Positions 8,831-18,403 are shown, numbered from the stretch's first letter. The stretch: 64,000 nt of DNA from an uncultured Lutibacter sp. (GCF_947495725.1 NZ_CANLZZ010000001.1:558001-622000), one strand, 5' to 3'. A program made the numbers and translations. Notes: generated by a model not told the origin, from the letters alone.

Positions 8831-9670
8831 TTACAAACTTATATTATCAATAAGTCTTATTTTTCCAGCAAAAACTGCTATAAAAGCTCTATATTTTCGC
8901 TTAGGATTATTATTTTTAATTGTTTGAAGCGTTTCTTCTTCAGCAATTTCGAAATATTCAAGTTCTAATAATGGATCTTTTTTAAATTCATTTTCAACCC
9001 ATTTCACAATATCTAGTGCATTTTCTGTGCCAAACTTTAATTTAACCTTTTTCAAAGTTTTATAAATAAAAGGAGCTGCCAATCTGTGCTCAATTGTCAG
9101 CCTAGCATTTCTAGAACTCATTGCTAAACCATCATCTTCCCTATAAATTTCGCAAGGCACAATTTTTACAGGAATTTTATAATTTTTTACTAAACTTCTA
9201 ATAATTTGTAATTGTTGAAAGTCTTTTTCTCCAAAATATGCTTTATGAGGTTTTACAATCTCAAACAAACGTTTTACAATTGTTCCTACACCATCAAAAT
9301 GGCCATCTCTAAATTTCCCTTCCATTTGAAATTCAAGTCCGTCAAATTCAAAATTCTCTGATTTAATATTGTTTGCATAAATCTCGGAAGATGAAGGGGC
9401 GAATACTAAATCGCAATAAACAGATTTTAAAAGTGATAAATCCTTATCAATTGTTTTAGGATAATTAATTAAATCCTCTTTTTTATCAAATTGAGTTGGG
9501 TTTACAAAAATACTCACAACAACAATATCGTTTTCTTTTTTAGCTCTTTCAATTAAGGACAAATGTCCTTTGTGAAGCGCTCCCATAGTAGGTACAAAAC
9601 CAATAGAAGTTCCTTTTTTTAACGACTTAATTTTCTGTTGTACCGATTTTATTTTAGCAAAAACTAACAT
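8831..9670 (-). CDS. panC: Pantothenate synthetase
   Basis: ATP-dependent ligase joining pantoate and beta-alanine; cytoplasmic. The 279 residues are full length. Motifs: [13 protein letters not shown] (residues about 27-39, carrying the HxGH nucleotide-binding site), [23 protein letters not shown], and the KMSKS-like MSSRNARL for ATP binding. It precedes panD by 38 bp. A perfect TAnnTTTG lies upstream, and the promoter region is shared back to back with the starch-synthase-like gene. Confidence 0.97.
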   Translation of the reverse strand: MLVFAKIKSVQQKIKSLKKGTSIGFVPTMGALHKGHLSLIERAKKENDIVVVSIFVNPTQFDKKEDLINYPKTIDKDLSLLKSVYCDLVFAPSSSEIYANNIKSENFEFDGLEFQMEGKFRDGHFDGVGTIVKRLFEIVKPHKAYFGEKDFQQLQIIRSLVKNYKIPVKIVPCEIYREDDGLAMSSRNARLTIEHRLAAPFIYKTLKKVKLKFGTENALDIVKWVENEFKKDPLLELEYFEIAEEETLQTIKNNNPKRKYRAFIAVFAGKIRLIDNISL

Positions 9671-9700
9671 GATTTATTGTTAATAAACGTTAAAAGCGTG

Positions 9701-9708
9701 CAAACTTA
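9701..9708 (-). promoter_or_regulatory. -7 promoter element of panC
   Basis: Minus strand reads TAAGTTTG, a perfect TAnnTTTG, 30 bp upstream of the panC ATG. Confidence 0.6.
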
Positions 9709-9741
9709 CATCTTTCAAGCCACATTCTACATAAATTTTCG

Positions 9742-9749
9742 TAATTTTG
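9742..9749 (+). promoter_or_regulatory. -7 promoter element of the starch-synthase-like gene
   Basis: TAATTTTG, a perfect TAnnTTTG, 28 bp before the ATG at 9778. It is arranged back to back with the panC promoter 33 bp away. Confidence 0.6.
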
Positions 9750-9777
9750 CACATTATCTAAAAATTAGAGTTGGATT

Positions 9778-10584
9778 ATGAAAGATAAGAGAGTATTAGT
9801 TGTTTCATCAGAAGTTGTGCCTTATTTACCTGAAAATGAACTATCAACTTCTTCGTTTGAAGTAGCTAAAATGATTCATAGTAAAGGTGGCCAAACACGT
9901 ATTTTTATGCCAAGATATGGGTTAATTAACGAAAGGAGGCATCAATTACATGAAGTTATTCGTTTATCTGGTATGAATTTAGTAATTAATGACATGGATA
10001 TGCCATTAATTATTAAAGTTGCTTCAATTCCAAAAGAAAGAATGCAAGTTTATTTCATTGATAATGATGAATATTTTAAACGTAAGGCATTGTTTTCGGA
10101 TGAAGACAACAATTTATTTAGTGATAATGATGAAAGAGCCATATTTTTTGCAAAAGGTGTTGTAGAAACGGTTAAAAAATTAAACTGGTCTCCAGATATT
10201 ATTCACGTACATGGATGGATGGCGTCTCTTTTACCATTGTATATAAATGAATATTATAAAAATGACCCTTTATTTTCCGACAGTAAAATTGTAACATCTT
10301 TATACAACAATGGTTATGAAGGTGAATTAAATAAAGATTTTATCAATAAAATTCAATTTGATAATATTGACAAAGAAAAAATTGAAACTATCTCAAAACC
10401 AAACTATACCAACCTTTTAATAAATGCAATTGAAAATTCTGATGCCGTAATTAAGGCAAGTGAAGAACTTCCAGAAGATTTATTAGAATATTTAAAAACA
10501 AGTAAAAAACCTGTATTAGAATATTTTTCAGAAGAAGAATTTGATAACGCATATACAGATTTTTACTTAAATAACGTTATATAG
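9778..10584 (+). CDS. Stand-alone starch/glycogen synthase N-domain (GT5-like) protein
   Basis: 268 residues resembling only the N-terminal half of bacterial glycogen synthase (about 470-500 residues). Recognisable are RVLVVSSEVVPYL at the start, RIFMPRYG, DERAIFFAKGVVE and DIIHVHGWMASLLPLYI (the HxHxW stretch of GT5). The C-terminal GT-B domain that binds ADP-glucose is absent, and the N-terminal KxGGL donor loop is replaced by ENELSTSSFEVA. The stop is followed after 25 bp by the next gene, and the frame is clean, so this is a deliberate short protein. Such proteins beside panC and DUF4270 recur in Flavobacteriaceae. It is unlikely to be a complete synthase; regulatory or binding roles are possible. 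Confidence 0.8.
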   Translation: MKDKRVLVVSSEVVPYLPENELSTSSFEVAKMIHSKGGQTRIFMPRYGLINERRHQLHEVIRLSGMNLVINDMDMPLIIKVASIPKERMQVYFIDNDEYFKRKALFSDEDNNLFSDNDERAIFFAKGVVETVKKLNWSPDIIHVHGWMASLLPLYINEYYKNDPLFSDSKIVTSLYNNGYEGELNKDFINKIQFDNIDKEKIETISKPNYTNLLINAIENSDAVIKASEELPEDLLEYLKTSKKPVLEYFSEEEFDNAYTDFYLNNVI

Positions 10585-10609
10585 TTAATCCATAAAGAGA
10601 ATTTTATTT

Positions 10610-12151
10610 ATGACAACAAAAGTTGTAAGAACCATAAAACACTTAGGAATTTTATCCTTAGTGCTTTTTACCATAATTTCATGTGAAAAAGAAATTGAAA
10701 ATGTTGGTGTAAGTCTTGTTGATAATAATAATTTTAGTAACGATAATTTTATATCGGAAGTTATTACAACAAACGAAAATGTTGATCGCATTCCGTCAAA
10801 CTCCTTAACTCAATATTTATTAGGAGTTTATACAGATGATGAATTTGGAAAACTAAAAGCTTCAATTGTATCTCAAATTACTCCACCAAGACTTAGTACA
10901 CTTTACAAAGATGGTTATGGAGATAATGCAAAAATTGATTCCGTTATTCTTAATATTCCATACCAAGCAACAAGACAAGATGAAGACTACTCTAATGGAG
11001 CTCCAAAATTTGTTATTGATTCCGTTTTTGGAAATGAGGATGTTGAATTTAAGTTAAGTGTTTACGAATTAAAAACATATTTAAACACTCTAAACCCAAG
11101 TGACCCATCCAAAAGTATGGTTTACTATTCCGATAAAGAATTTCAAAAAGGAGATACACCTTTTTACTCTGCCAATTTTAAGGTAAACCCAAACGATACT
11201 GTCTCGTATATAAAACGATATTTAGATGATGAAGTTACGGTTTATGACACCGATACTATTAAGGCAACAAATACAATCCCATCAATAAATTTGCCTTTGG
11301 ATGAAACTCTTATTAAACAAATATTTGTTGACAAAGCAGGTGATTCAGAGTTTTTAACGTTAGATAATTTTACAAGATATTTTAGAGGGTTTTATATTGA
11401 AGCTATAGAAGCTGGAAGCGATAAAGCTCATCTTATATCTCTAAATATGACTGGGGCAAAGATGACTATTTACTACTCCAAAACACAAGATGAAGATGAC
11501 GATACCGATTTAAATGGTAATGGTACTAATGGAGAGCTGGGAGTTAGAACAAAACATTCCTATAATTTCTTACTTTCTACTTTAAAATCGAACATTCTAA
11601 ACAGAGATTATTCAAATTCTAATTTTCAACAAGGAAATAACGAGCGGCTATATATTCAAGGAGCAGCTGGATCAGTTTCAACAATTGAATTATTTTCAAA
11701 TGAAGATCTAACAGAATTAAGAGCTAATAATTGGTTAGTAAATGATGCTAATTTAACTCTCTATGTAGATCAAAATGCTTCAACATCAGAAATACCAGAA
11801 CAATTATATATCTATAATTTTGATGAAAATGAACAAATAACTGATGTTTTTACTGAAGGTACTTTAGCAATTGGAGGAAGTTTAGAAAGAGATGAAGATG
11901 GAAAACCATATAAATATGAATTTAAAATAACAGATTTTATTTCAGAAGTATTAAAATCTGACGAACCTATAGATTTAGTTAAATTAGGTATAAAAGTTTA
12001 TAGCGTTTTAGACGCGCCTACCTCAACTACTGATGTTTTAGTTGATAATTATGGATACAACCCGCAAGGAGTTGTGTTATACAACGAAAGTCAAAGTGAA
12101 GGAGATAAAAGGGTTAAACTTGAATTATCTTATACTAAAGTTAATAATTAA
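10610..12151 (+). CDS. DUF4270 lipoprotein
   Basis: 513-residue exported lipoprotein. The signal peptide ends in FTIISC with Cys25 (approximate), followed by EKEIENVGVSL, the standard opening of DUF4270. The rest is beta-rich with many Asp/Asn residues and no enzyme motif. A low-complexity acidic stretch (DEDDDTDLNGNGTNGE) lies near residue 300. It starts 25 bp after the starch-synthase-like gene and ends 11 bp before glmS, so the three probably form one transcript. Function unknown; the family is restricted to Bacteroidota and likely sits in the outer membrane. Confidence 0.83.
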   Translation: MTTKVVRTIKHLGILSLVLFTIISCEKEIENVGVSLVDNNNFSNDNFISEVITTNENVDRIPSNSLTQYLLGVYTDDEFGKLKASIVSQITPPRLSTLYKDGYGDNAKIDSVILNIPYQATRQDEDYSNGAPKFVIDSVFGNEDVEFKLSVYELKTYLNTLNPSDPSKSMVYYSDKEFQKGDTPFYSANFKVNPNDTVSYIKRYLDDEVTVYDTDTIKATNTIPSINLPLDETLIKQIFVDKAGDSEFLTLDNFTRYFRGFYIEAIEAGSDKAHLISLNMTGAKMTIYYSKTQDEDDDTDLNGNGTNGELGVRTKHSYNFLLSTLKSNILNRDYSNSNFQQGNNERLYIQGAAGSVSTIELFSNEDLTELRANNWLVNDANLTLYVDQNASTSEIPEQLYIYNFDENEQITDVFTEGTLAIGGSLERDEDGKPYKYEFKITDFISEVLKSDEPIDLVKLGIKVYSVLDAPTSTTDVLVDNYGYNPQGVVLYNESQSEGDKRVKLELSYTKVNN

Positions 12152-12162
12152 AACTTAACTCT

Positions 12163-14013
12163 ATGTGCGGAATTACCGGTTATTTAGGATTTAGAGAAGC
12201 CTACCCAATTGTTATAAACGGACTTCAACGTCTTGAATATCGAGGATATGATAGTGCTGGAATTGTTATAACATCAAACGATAAATCAAAACTTTTTAAA
12301 ACAAAAGGAAAAGTTTCAGATTTAAAAAAAATTGCAAAAAAGAATAATTTAGAAGGTAATTTAGCTCTAGGACACACTCGTTGGGCAACTCATGGAGTAC
12401 CTAATAACGAAAATTCTCATCCACATTTATCAAATTCAGGAAATTTAGTAATTGTACATAATGGTATAATTGAAAATTACGACACCATTAAAAAAGAACT
12501 TATTAAAAGAGGTTACACTTTTCATAGTGATACAGACACCGAAGTTTTGATAAATCTAATTGAAGAAGTTCAAATTAAAAACAACTGTAAATTAGGAAAG
12601 GCAGTACAACTAGCACTTACCAATGTTGTTGGAGCCTACGCTATCGCTGTTTACGATATTAATAAATCTGATGAAATAATTGTTGCGCGTTTAGGAAGTC
12701 CTTTAGCTATAGGAATTGGCAAAAACAATACTGAGTTTTTTGTGGCTTCAGATGCATCTCCTTTTATTGAATATACAAAAGATGCTATTTACTTAGATGA
12801 TGAAGAACTTGCTATAGTTAAACTTGGTAAAAAAATTAGAGTACGAAAAATACACGATGATTCAATAGTTGAACCAAATATTCAGGAATTAAAATTAAAC
12901 TTAGAGCAGATTGAAAAAGGTGGTTACGATCACTTTATGCTGAAAGAAATTTACGAACAACCAAGCGCTATTTTTGATACTTTTAGAGGAAGATTATTAG
13001 CCGATAAAGGAATTATTAAAATGGGAAGTGTTGACAACAACATTACCAAATTTTTAAATGCGAAACGAATAATAATTGTTGCTTGCGGTACATCTTGGCA
13101 CGCAGGACTTGTTGGTGAATACTTGCTTGAAGATTTATCTAGAATTCCGGTAGAAGTTGAATACGCTTCGGAATTTAGGTATAGAAACCCAATTATAAAT
13201 AAAGACGATATTGTAATTGCAATTTCTCAATCTGGTGAAACTGCCGATACATTGGCAGCTATTAAATTGGCAAAATCAAAAGGAGCATTTGTTTTTGGAA
13301 TATGTAATGTTGTTGGATCTTCAATTGCTAGAGAAACCAATTCGGGTGCCTATACACATGCAGGACCTGAAATTGGAGTAGCTTCAACAAAAGCATTTAC
13401 AACTCAAATTACTGTTTTAGCACTAATTGCTTTAAAATTAGGTAAATTAAAAGGAGAAATTTCCACTTCAGATTTTCACAAATATTTACAAGAAATGAAA
13501 TTAATTCCTTCAAAAGTAGAGGAATTATTAAAAGTAAACCATGAAGTTGAAAAAATTGCATTAACCTATAAGGATGCACCAAACTGTTTATATTTAGGTC
13601 GCGGTTATAATTTTCCTGTAGCCTTAGAAGGAGCCTTAAAACTTAAAGAAATTTCTTATATACATGCAGAAGGTTATCCTGCAGCTGAAATGAAACATGG
13701 GCCAATTGCTTTAATTGATGAATCTATGCCTGTTATTGTAATAGCAACTAAAAAAGGTCATTACGAGAAGGTTGTTAGCAATATTCAAGAAATAAAATCT
13801 AGAAATGGAAAAATAATCGCTATTGTTACTGAAGGTGACACCATTGTAAAGAAAATAGCAGATCACGTAATTGAAATTCCAGAAACTGAAGAAGCATTTG
13901 CGCCACTTTTAACAACAATACCGTTACAATTATTATCGTATTATATTGCCGTAATGAGAGGTTGTAATGTTGATCAGCCTAGAAATTTAGCAAAATCAGT
14001 TACCGTAGAGTAA
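12163..14013 (+). CDS. glmS: Glutamine--fructose-6-phosphate aminotransferase (isomerising)
   Basis: Makes glucosamine-6-phosphate from fructose-6-phosphate and glutamine, entry to peptidoglycan and lipopolysaccharide amino sugars; cytoplasmic. The 616 residues are full length. The initiating Met is followed by the nucleophile Cys2 (MCGITGYLG). The glutaminase domain has GHTRWATHG and HNGIIENY. Two SIS domains follow: the first with CGTSWHAGLVGEY and SQSGETADT, the second with LGRGYNFPVALEGALKLKE and AAEMKHGPIALI. The C-terminal DQPRNLAKSVTVE is the invariant GlmS tail. It ends at a strong terminator. No ribozyme-like leader is possible in the 11 bp upstream. Confidence 0.98.
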   Translation: MCGITGYLGFREAYPIVINGLQRLEYRGYDSAGIVITSNDKSKLFKTKGKVSDLKKIAKKNNLEGNLALGHTRWATHGVPNNENSHPHLSNSGNLVIVHNGIIENYDTIKKELIKRGYTFHSDTDTEVLINLIEEVQIKNNCKLGKAVQLALTNVVGAYAIAVYDINKSDEIIVARLGSPLAIGIGKNNTEFFVASDASPFIEYTKDAIYLDDEELAIVKLGKKIRVRKIHDDSIVEPNIQELKLNLEQIEKGGYDHFMLKEIYEQPSAIFDTFRGRLLADKGIIKMGSVDNNITKFLNAKRIIIVACGTSWHAGLVGEYLLEDLSRIPVEVEYASEFRYRNPIINKDDIVIAISQSGETADTLAAIKLAKSKGAFVFGICNVVGSSIARETNSGAYTHAGPEIGVASTKAFTTQITVLALIALKLGKLKGEISTSDFHKYLQEMKLIPSKVEELLKVNHEVEKIALTYKDAPNCLYLGRGYNFPVALEGALKLKEISYIHAEGYPAAEMKHGPIALIDESMPVIVIATKKGHYEKVVSNIQEIKSRNGKIIAIVTEGDTIVKKIADHVIEIPETEEAFAPLLTTIPLQLLSYYIAVMRGCNVDQPRNLAKSVTVE

Positions 14014-14029
14014 CAACCCAATACATTAT

Positions 14030-14060
14030 AAAAAAAGCCAGCTTAAAGCTGGCTTTTTTT
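14030..14060. terminator. Bidirectional terminator after glmS
   Basis: Stem GCCAGCTT/AAGCTGGC with a one-base formal centre (loop opens to about 3-5 bases), flanked by A7 and T7. It serves glmS on the plus strand and the convergent oxidoreductase on the minus strand. Confidence 0.9.
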
Positions 14061-14670
14061 ATTCTATAACATCATGTATCATTGTATGATTGCCGTTATT
14101 CCATTCTGTTAAAATATCAGTGGCTACTAATGCTCCACTACCAGCAGCTATTGCATACTGACTTCTCCATCCTGCAATAACTCCAGCAACATAAATTCCT
14201 TCTGCAACTATATGATTGTGGTTTTTCAACATAATTTTATCCTTTATTGCTGGAATTGTCGGATGTGGTATAACATAACTTTCCAAACCTTTAATTATTG
14301 CAGGTTTTGCAGGACTTGTAGTAATTACAATTTTTGAAGCCTTATATAAATTTTTATTCGTTTTAATCGAAATACTATTTCCTTCTTTTAAAATACTTAC
14401 TACTTTCTCATTACTAATTTGAATTACTTTGGGAAAGTCCGAAGTAAGCTGTTTTAATCCCTCTTCTAAAATAGTTGAACCCTTTGTTCCTTTTTTAAAC
14501 CCTAAAACATTATTAAGTTCAGCATTTTGTAATGCCGATGCTTTTTGATGAGTTATTATTCCTATTTTTTTATTCTTTGCAAAAGGTTTTTCCATTGCAG
14601 ATCCTAGTATTAATGCGCAAGACAATCCTGCCGCACTTCCTCCTATTATTAATACATCAAACGACTCCAT
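14059..14670 (-). CDS. Short FAD-dependent pyridine nucleotide-disulphide oxidoreductase-like protein
   Basis: 203-residue flavoprotein related to thioredoxin reductase. The FAD-binding GGSAAG motif is near residues 10-15 (VLIIGGSAAGLSCAL), and a second FAD contact is GIYVAGVIAGWRSQYAIAAGSGALVA near the end. The NADPH-binding domain between these two parts in thioredoxin reductase, with its CxxC, is missing: the middle is only a short beta-rich linker. It may bind FAD and use another electron donor, or have a sensing role. The reading frame is intact at both ends, so it is not a fragment. Electron donor and substrate are unknown. Confidence 0.78.
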   Translation of the reverse strand: MESFDVLIIGGSAAGLSCALILGSAMEKPFAKNKKIGIITHQKASALQNAELNNVLGFKKGTKGSTILEEGLKQLTSDFPKVIQISNEKVVSILKEGNSISIKTNKNLYKASKIVITTSPAKPAIIKGLESYVIPHPTIPAIKDKIMLKNHNHIVAEGIYVAGVIAGWRSQYAIAAGSGALVATDILTEWNNGNHTMIHDVIE

Positions 14671-14728
14671 AAAATTTCAAATTAAAAATCTAAAATAAAC
14701 TATAATTTTCAGTAATTAGTTATAAATG

Positions 14729-15313
14729 TTACATTTTAAAAAGCCCCTGAATATTTGAGGTAAAAAGCTTTACAGCAATAGCTAATAGTACCACTCCAAA
14801 TATTTTTCTTAAAATATTAATCCCATTTTTCCCAATTAATTTTTCAATTTTTGAAGAAGTTCTTAATACTATATACATAAAAATCATATTTACTATAACT
14901 GCAATTACAATATTTATAGTTTCATATTCTGCTCTTAACGAAAGTATTGTTGTTAAACTTCCTGGGCCTGCAATTAATGGAAATGCCAATGGAAATACAG
15001 AAGCCGTAACTGGATTTGAATCTTCTTCTTTATACAGCGATATTCCAAGTATCATTTCAAGAGCAAGGAAAAACAAAATTAACGAACCTGCAACTGCAAA
15101 CGAATTAACATCAATCCCAATTAAATTAAGAATACTTTTACCTAAATATAAAAAGGCAATCATAATTAAACCAGCAATTATTGCTGCTCTTTCTGAATGA
15201 ATATGCCCAACTTTCACTCTTAAATCAATAATAATTGGAATATTTCCAATAATATCTATAACTGCAAAAAGCACCATAGTTGCAGTAACTATTTCTTTAA
15301 TATTAATTAACAT
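14729..15313 (-). CDS. MarC family integral membrane protein
   Basis: 194 residues with six predicted membrane helices, matching MarC/UPF0056. Characteristic segments are FAVIDIIGNIPII near the N-terminus, NSFAVAGSLILFFLALEMILGI and the FPLAFPLIAGPGSLTTIL motif in the middle. Despite its name, the family's link to multiple antibiotic resistance was not upheld; its transport substrate is unknown. It stands 58 bp upstream (in transcription order) of the FAD protein and may be cotranscribed with it. Confidence 0.9.
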   Translation of the reverse strand: MLINIKEIVTATMVLFAVIDIIGNIPIIIDLRVKVGHIHSERAAIIAGLIMIAFLYLGKSILNLIGIDVNSFAVAGSLILFFLALEMILGISLYKEEDSNPVTASVFPLAFPLIAGPGSLTTILSLRAEYETINIVIAVIVNMIFMYIVLRTSSKIEKLIGKNGINILRKIFGVVLLAIAVKLFTSNIQGLFKM

Positions 15314-15391
15314 AATATTTATATTGTTTAAAGCTAATCAAAAGTATTAATTCAATTTATATAAAAAACAAAATTAATATAAAAATTAGTT

Positions 15392-15399
15392 TATTTTTG
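15392..15399 (+). promoter_or_regulatory. -7 element immediately upstream of the DUF3109 gene
   Basis: TATTTTTG, a perfect TAnnTTTG, with 4 bp between it and the ATG at 15404. The geometry is the same as for panD and suggests a leaderless transcript. Confidence 0.5.
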
Positions 15400-15403
15400 C
15401 GCT

Positions 15404-15967
15404 ATGTTTCAATTAGGTAAAACAATAGTTTCGGAGGATATTATAGAGAAAGATTTTGTCTGTAATTTATCTGCTTGTAAAGGTAAATGCTGCATAGATG
15501 GGGAGGCGGGCGCTCCATTAGAAGAAAATGAACTTCAAATATTATTGGATATTTATCCATTAGTAAAACCTTTTTTAAGGGAAGAAGGAATAAAAGCAAT
15601 TGAAGATCAAGGACTTTTTATAACAACTGAAGGAGATTATGAAACTCCTTTAATTGATGAGAAAGACTGCGCTTATGTAATTTTCGATAAAAACAATATT
15701 GCAAAATGCGGTATAGAAGAAGCATATAATCAGGGTAAAATTAAATGGAAAAAACCTATTTCTTGTCATTTATATCCTGTACGAATAATGGAATATAGTG
15801 AGTTTTCGGCTGTAAATTACCATAAATGGCCTATTTGTGATGATGCCTGTTCTTTAGGAAAAGAATTACAAGTTCCTGTTTATAAATTTGTTAAAGAAGC
15901 TTTAATTAGAAAATTTGGCAAAGACTGGTATTCTGAACTTGAAGAAGTAGCAAAAAACATGACATAA
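15404..15967 (+). CDS. DUF3109 cysteine-rich protein
   Basis: 187-residue soluble protein. Eight or more cysteines are arranged as CNLSACKGKCC near residues 20-30, then single Cys residues in DEKDCAYVIF, IAKCGIEEAY, ISCHLYPVR and PICDDAC. The N-terminal cluster resembles the Cys-rich YkgJ-type zinc/iron-chelating proteins, and the whole matches DUF3109. The family probably binds a metal or Fe-S cluster; that is inference from the Cys pattern. No signal peptide. It has a TAnnTTTG element 4 bp before its ATG and no close downstream partner. Confidence 0.85.
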   Translation: MFQLGKTIVSEDIIEKDFVCNLSACKGKCCIDGEAGAPLEENELQILLDIYPLVKPFLREEGIKAIEDQGLFITTEGDYETPLIDEKDCAYVIFDKNNIAKCGIEEAYNQGKIKWKKPISCHLYPVRIMEYSEFSAVNYHKWPICDDACSLGKELQVPVYKFVKEALIRKFGKDWYSELEEVAKNMT

Positions 15968-16006
15968 ACTTAAACTTGTAAAAAAGCACTAATAATTATT
16001 TTTTTA

Positions 16007-16014
16007 TACATTTG
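16007..16014 (+). promoter_or_regulatory. -7 promoter element of the 16068 lipoprotein gene
   Basis: TACATTTG, a perfect TAnnTTTG, 53 bp before the ATG at 16068. Confidence 0.55.
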
Positions 16015-16067
16015 TCCATCATTTATTTTACTACTTTAACCCCAAAATCAAGAAAAACATTACTACT

Positions 16068-16592
16068 ATGAAAAAAATTACCCCTTATTTAATGCTTTTA
16101 TTAATGTTATTAACGTTAACATCAAACTCTTGTGATGAAGATATTTTAGATGTCGATATTTCAACTGAAATTACAAGAAGTATTGATTTACATGTAAACC
16201 AAGGTAAGGAATCAATTATTGAAAATTATACTGTTGATTTAAATAATGATGACACTAAAGATTACATTAATAAAATTAAAAACGTAACAATTACAAAATT
16301 ATCCTATAAAATTAAAAATTTCTCTGGTGATCCTGAAGGTACTATTTCGGGCACAGTATCTGTAGAAGATTTCTCTTTTGAGCCAATTGTTGATAATATT
16401 AAAAACGCCTTTGATAGCAATACCGAATACAAAATATCAAATGTAAATGAATTGAGTACAATTGCTGAATTACTTAAAGAAAAAGGTAAAATTACTGTTG
16501 AAATTGATGGTGAAAGTGAATGTCCAAATAATTCTATGGATTTTACTATTGAAGTAACAGCAAAATTAAAGATTACCGCAAATCCATTGTAG
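16068..16592 (+). CDS. Hypothetical lipoprotein
   Basis: 174 residues. A hydrophobic leader of about 22 residues ends in TLTSNSC, with Cys23 as a plausible lipidation site followed by acidic DEDILDVDIS. The mature part looks like an all-beta domain with regular strands and no enzyme motif. I do not recognise a family. It is monocistronic: its own promoter element is upstream and a 112-bp gap separates it from the regulator gene that follows. Probably anchored in the outer membrane. Confidence 0.7.
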   Translation: MKKITPYLMLLLMLLTLTSNSCDEDILDVDISTEITRSIDLHVNQGKESIIENYTVDLNNDDTKDYINKIKNVTITKLSYKIKNFSGDPEGTISGTVSVEDFSFEPIVDNIKNAFDSNTEYKISNVNELSTIAELLKEKGKITVEIDGESECPNNSMDFTIEVTAKLKITANPL

Positions 16593-16704
16593 ATTTTAGA
16601 TTGTAATTCTTAATCCTATCAAAAAATTAATAATATTTAATTAGCACATAACCAATTTCTCTTTTGTATTTTTACTATAAAAAGCAATAAAAGAGATTTA
16701 ATTT

Positions 16705-18285
16705 ATGATCTATTTTAAAAAATTAGTAGTCGCACTAATTATTTTAGTGTTCAACATAGTTTCATACAGTCAAAATTCTTCAGAAAAACAGATTGATAGC
16801 ATTTTTACCCTATTAAAAGTACAACCAAACAGTATTGAAAAGGTTAACAATTTAATTTCACTCTATAAAAAAACTATCTATAACAAAAACCCTAATGAAA
16901 GTATTATAGACGAAGCCATTAACATTTCTGAAAAAATTTATTATATAAACGGATTAGCTGATGGTTACAACAGAAAAGGGCTTACAGCACGATATAATAA
17001 TAATTATACTGCATCTGTTGCATATCATAAAAGAGCTATTAATCTCCTATCACAATCAACCGATACCTTATTAAAAATAAAGTGTCTAAATAGTCTCGGT
17101 GTTACATATAGAAAACTAAATTTAGAAAAAGAGGCTTTTGATGTTTATTTTAAAGCCTTGGATTTATCGGAAAAGTTTAACAATTCTAAAAGTGTTGCCA
17201 TTGCATTAAATGGCATTGGTAATGTATTTATTGATACTAAAGAATATGATAAAGCATTGCACTATTTTAGAAGAGATTATAAACTAGAACTCGAAAGAAA
17301 TAATTCGAGAGGTCAAGAATATTGTTTATCAAATATTGGTGAAATATTTTTATACAAAAAATCATACGACTCGGCTCAGGTTTATTTAAATAAAGCCCTG
17401 GATTTAACAAAAAAATTTAAACGCAAAGAAAGTGAGGCAATACAATATAATTTATTGGGTTTGCTTTTTCAGAAAAAAGAAGAATATGAAAAATCTACCA
17501 ATTATTATAAACAAGCAATACCAATTTTTACCAATTCAAATAATTTAAGGTATTTAAGCAACACCTTAATTAATATTGGAAAAAATCAACTTTTCACTGG
17601 AAAAACCAAAAGTGCACAGGAAAACATTTTGGTAGGATTAAACAATGCCAAAACAATTAACTCTAAAGAAAATATTACTCTTGGTTATAACGCCTTGGTT
17701 AATTATTATACCATTACAAAAAACTATAAAGAAGCTTTAAACTCACATAAAATTGCAACCGCATTTCATGATAGTATTGTAAATGAATCTTCCCAAAAAA
17801 GTATAATAAGCACTCAAATTGAATATGAAACGGCAAAAAAGGACGAGCAAATTCAAAAATTAGCAATTGAAAAAGAAAAAAGTGAACAAAATGCAAAAGC
17901 TCATTTCAACAAATTAATTATAATTTCTTTAATTGGATTTTTAATAGTATCAATTTTAGGCTATTTATTGTATTTGTACAGAAGAAATTCTGATTTAGAA
18001 ATTGAAAATAAAAACAGTGAACTTCAAAATTACTTACATCAAATTAAACAACTTAAAAAAGAAGCCAAAAACAAATCTTTACCTTCTGAAAATATAGAGG
18101 AGTATGGACTTTCTAAAAGAGAAATTGAAGTACTTAAATATATTACTGCCGGGCTTAGTAACGACGAAATTGCTAAAAAAATGTTTGTTTCAAAAAACAC
18201 AATTAAAACTCATATTAAAAATATTTACGCCAAACTCGATGTAAAAAATAGAATTCAGGCAATAAAAAAAATAAATATTATATAA
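16705..18285 (+). CDS. Membrane-bound TPR protein with C-terminal LuxR-type HTH
   Basis: 526-residue one-component regulator. A signal peptide (residues 1-22, ending VSYSQ) exports the N-terminal part; several tetratricopeptide repeats fill residues about 75-350 (units such as [24 protein letters not shown]). A coil at 370-400 leads to one membrane helix at about 404-425, a second coil at 426-457, then a GerE/LuxR HTH ([22 protein letters not shown] and [19 protein letters not shown]) to the end. So the TPR sensor is periplasmic and the DNA-binding domain cytoplasmic. No REC domain or kinase is present. The six-gene exported-protein operon starts 222 bp downstream in the same direction and is its likely target (inference). 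Confidence 0.88.
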   Translation: MIYFKKLVVALIILVFNIVSYSQNSSEKQIDSIFTLLKVQPNSIEKVNNLISLYKKTIYNKNPNESIIDEAINISEKIYYINGLADGYNRKGLTARYNNNYTASVAYHKRAINLLSQSTDTLLKIKCLNSLGVTYRKLNLEKEAFDVYFKALDLSEKFNNSKSVAIALNGIGNVFIDTKEYDKALHYFRRDYKLELERNNSRGQEYCLSNIGEIFLYKKSYDSAQVYLNKALDLTKKFKRKESEAIQYNLLGLLFQKKEEYEKSTNYYKQAIPIFTNSNNLRYLSNTLINIGKNQLFTGKTKSAQENILVGLNNAKTINSKENITLGYNALVNYYTITKNYKEALNSHKIATAFHDSIVNESSQKSIISTQIEYETAKKDEQIQKLAIEKEKSEQNAKAHFNKLIIISLIGFLIVSILGYLLYLYRRNSDLEIENKNSELQNYLHQIKQLKKEAKNKSLPSENIEEYGLSKREIEVLKYITAGLSNDEIAKKMFVSKNTIKTHIKNIYAKLDVKNRIQAIKKINII

Positions 18286-18391
18286 TTCAAAAACTAAATT
18301 CCAAACTATTTTTTGATGCTGTTATTTTTATAGAATAAAGTCAAAAAAATTCATTCTTTCAATAAAATTAACATCTTAACACCTATTATTC

Positions 18392-18403
18392 ACCCTAAAG
18401 GGT
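18392..18403. promoter_or_regulatory. Palindrome ACCCTAAAGGGT, candidate operator
   Basis: Perfect inverted repeat ACCCT-AA-AGGGT in the 222-bp gap between the TPR-LuxR gene and the OmpA-led operon. It stands out as GC-richer than its surroundings and lies 46 bp upstream of a TAATTTAG element (18450-18457, one mismatch to TAnnTTTG). LuxR-type HTH dimers bind such short palindromes, so it is a reasonable operator candidate. The link is inferred. Confidence 0.45.
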
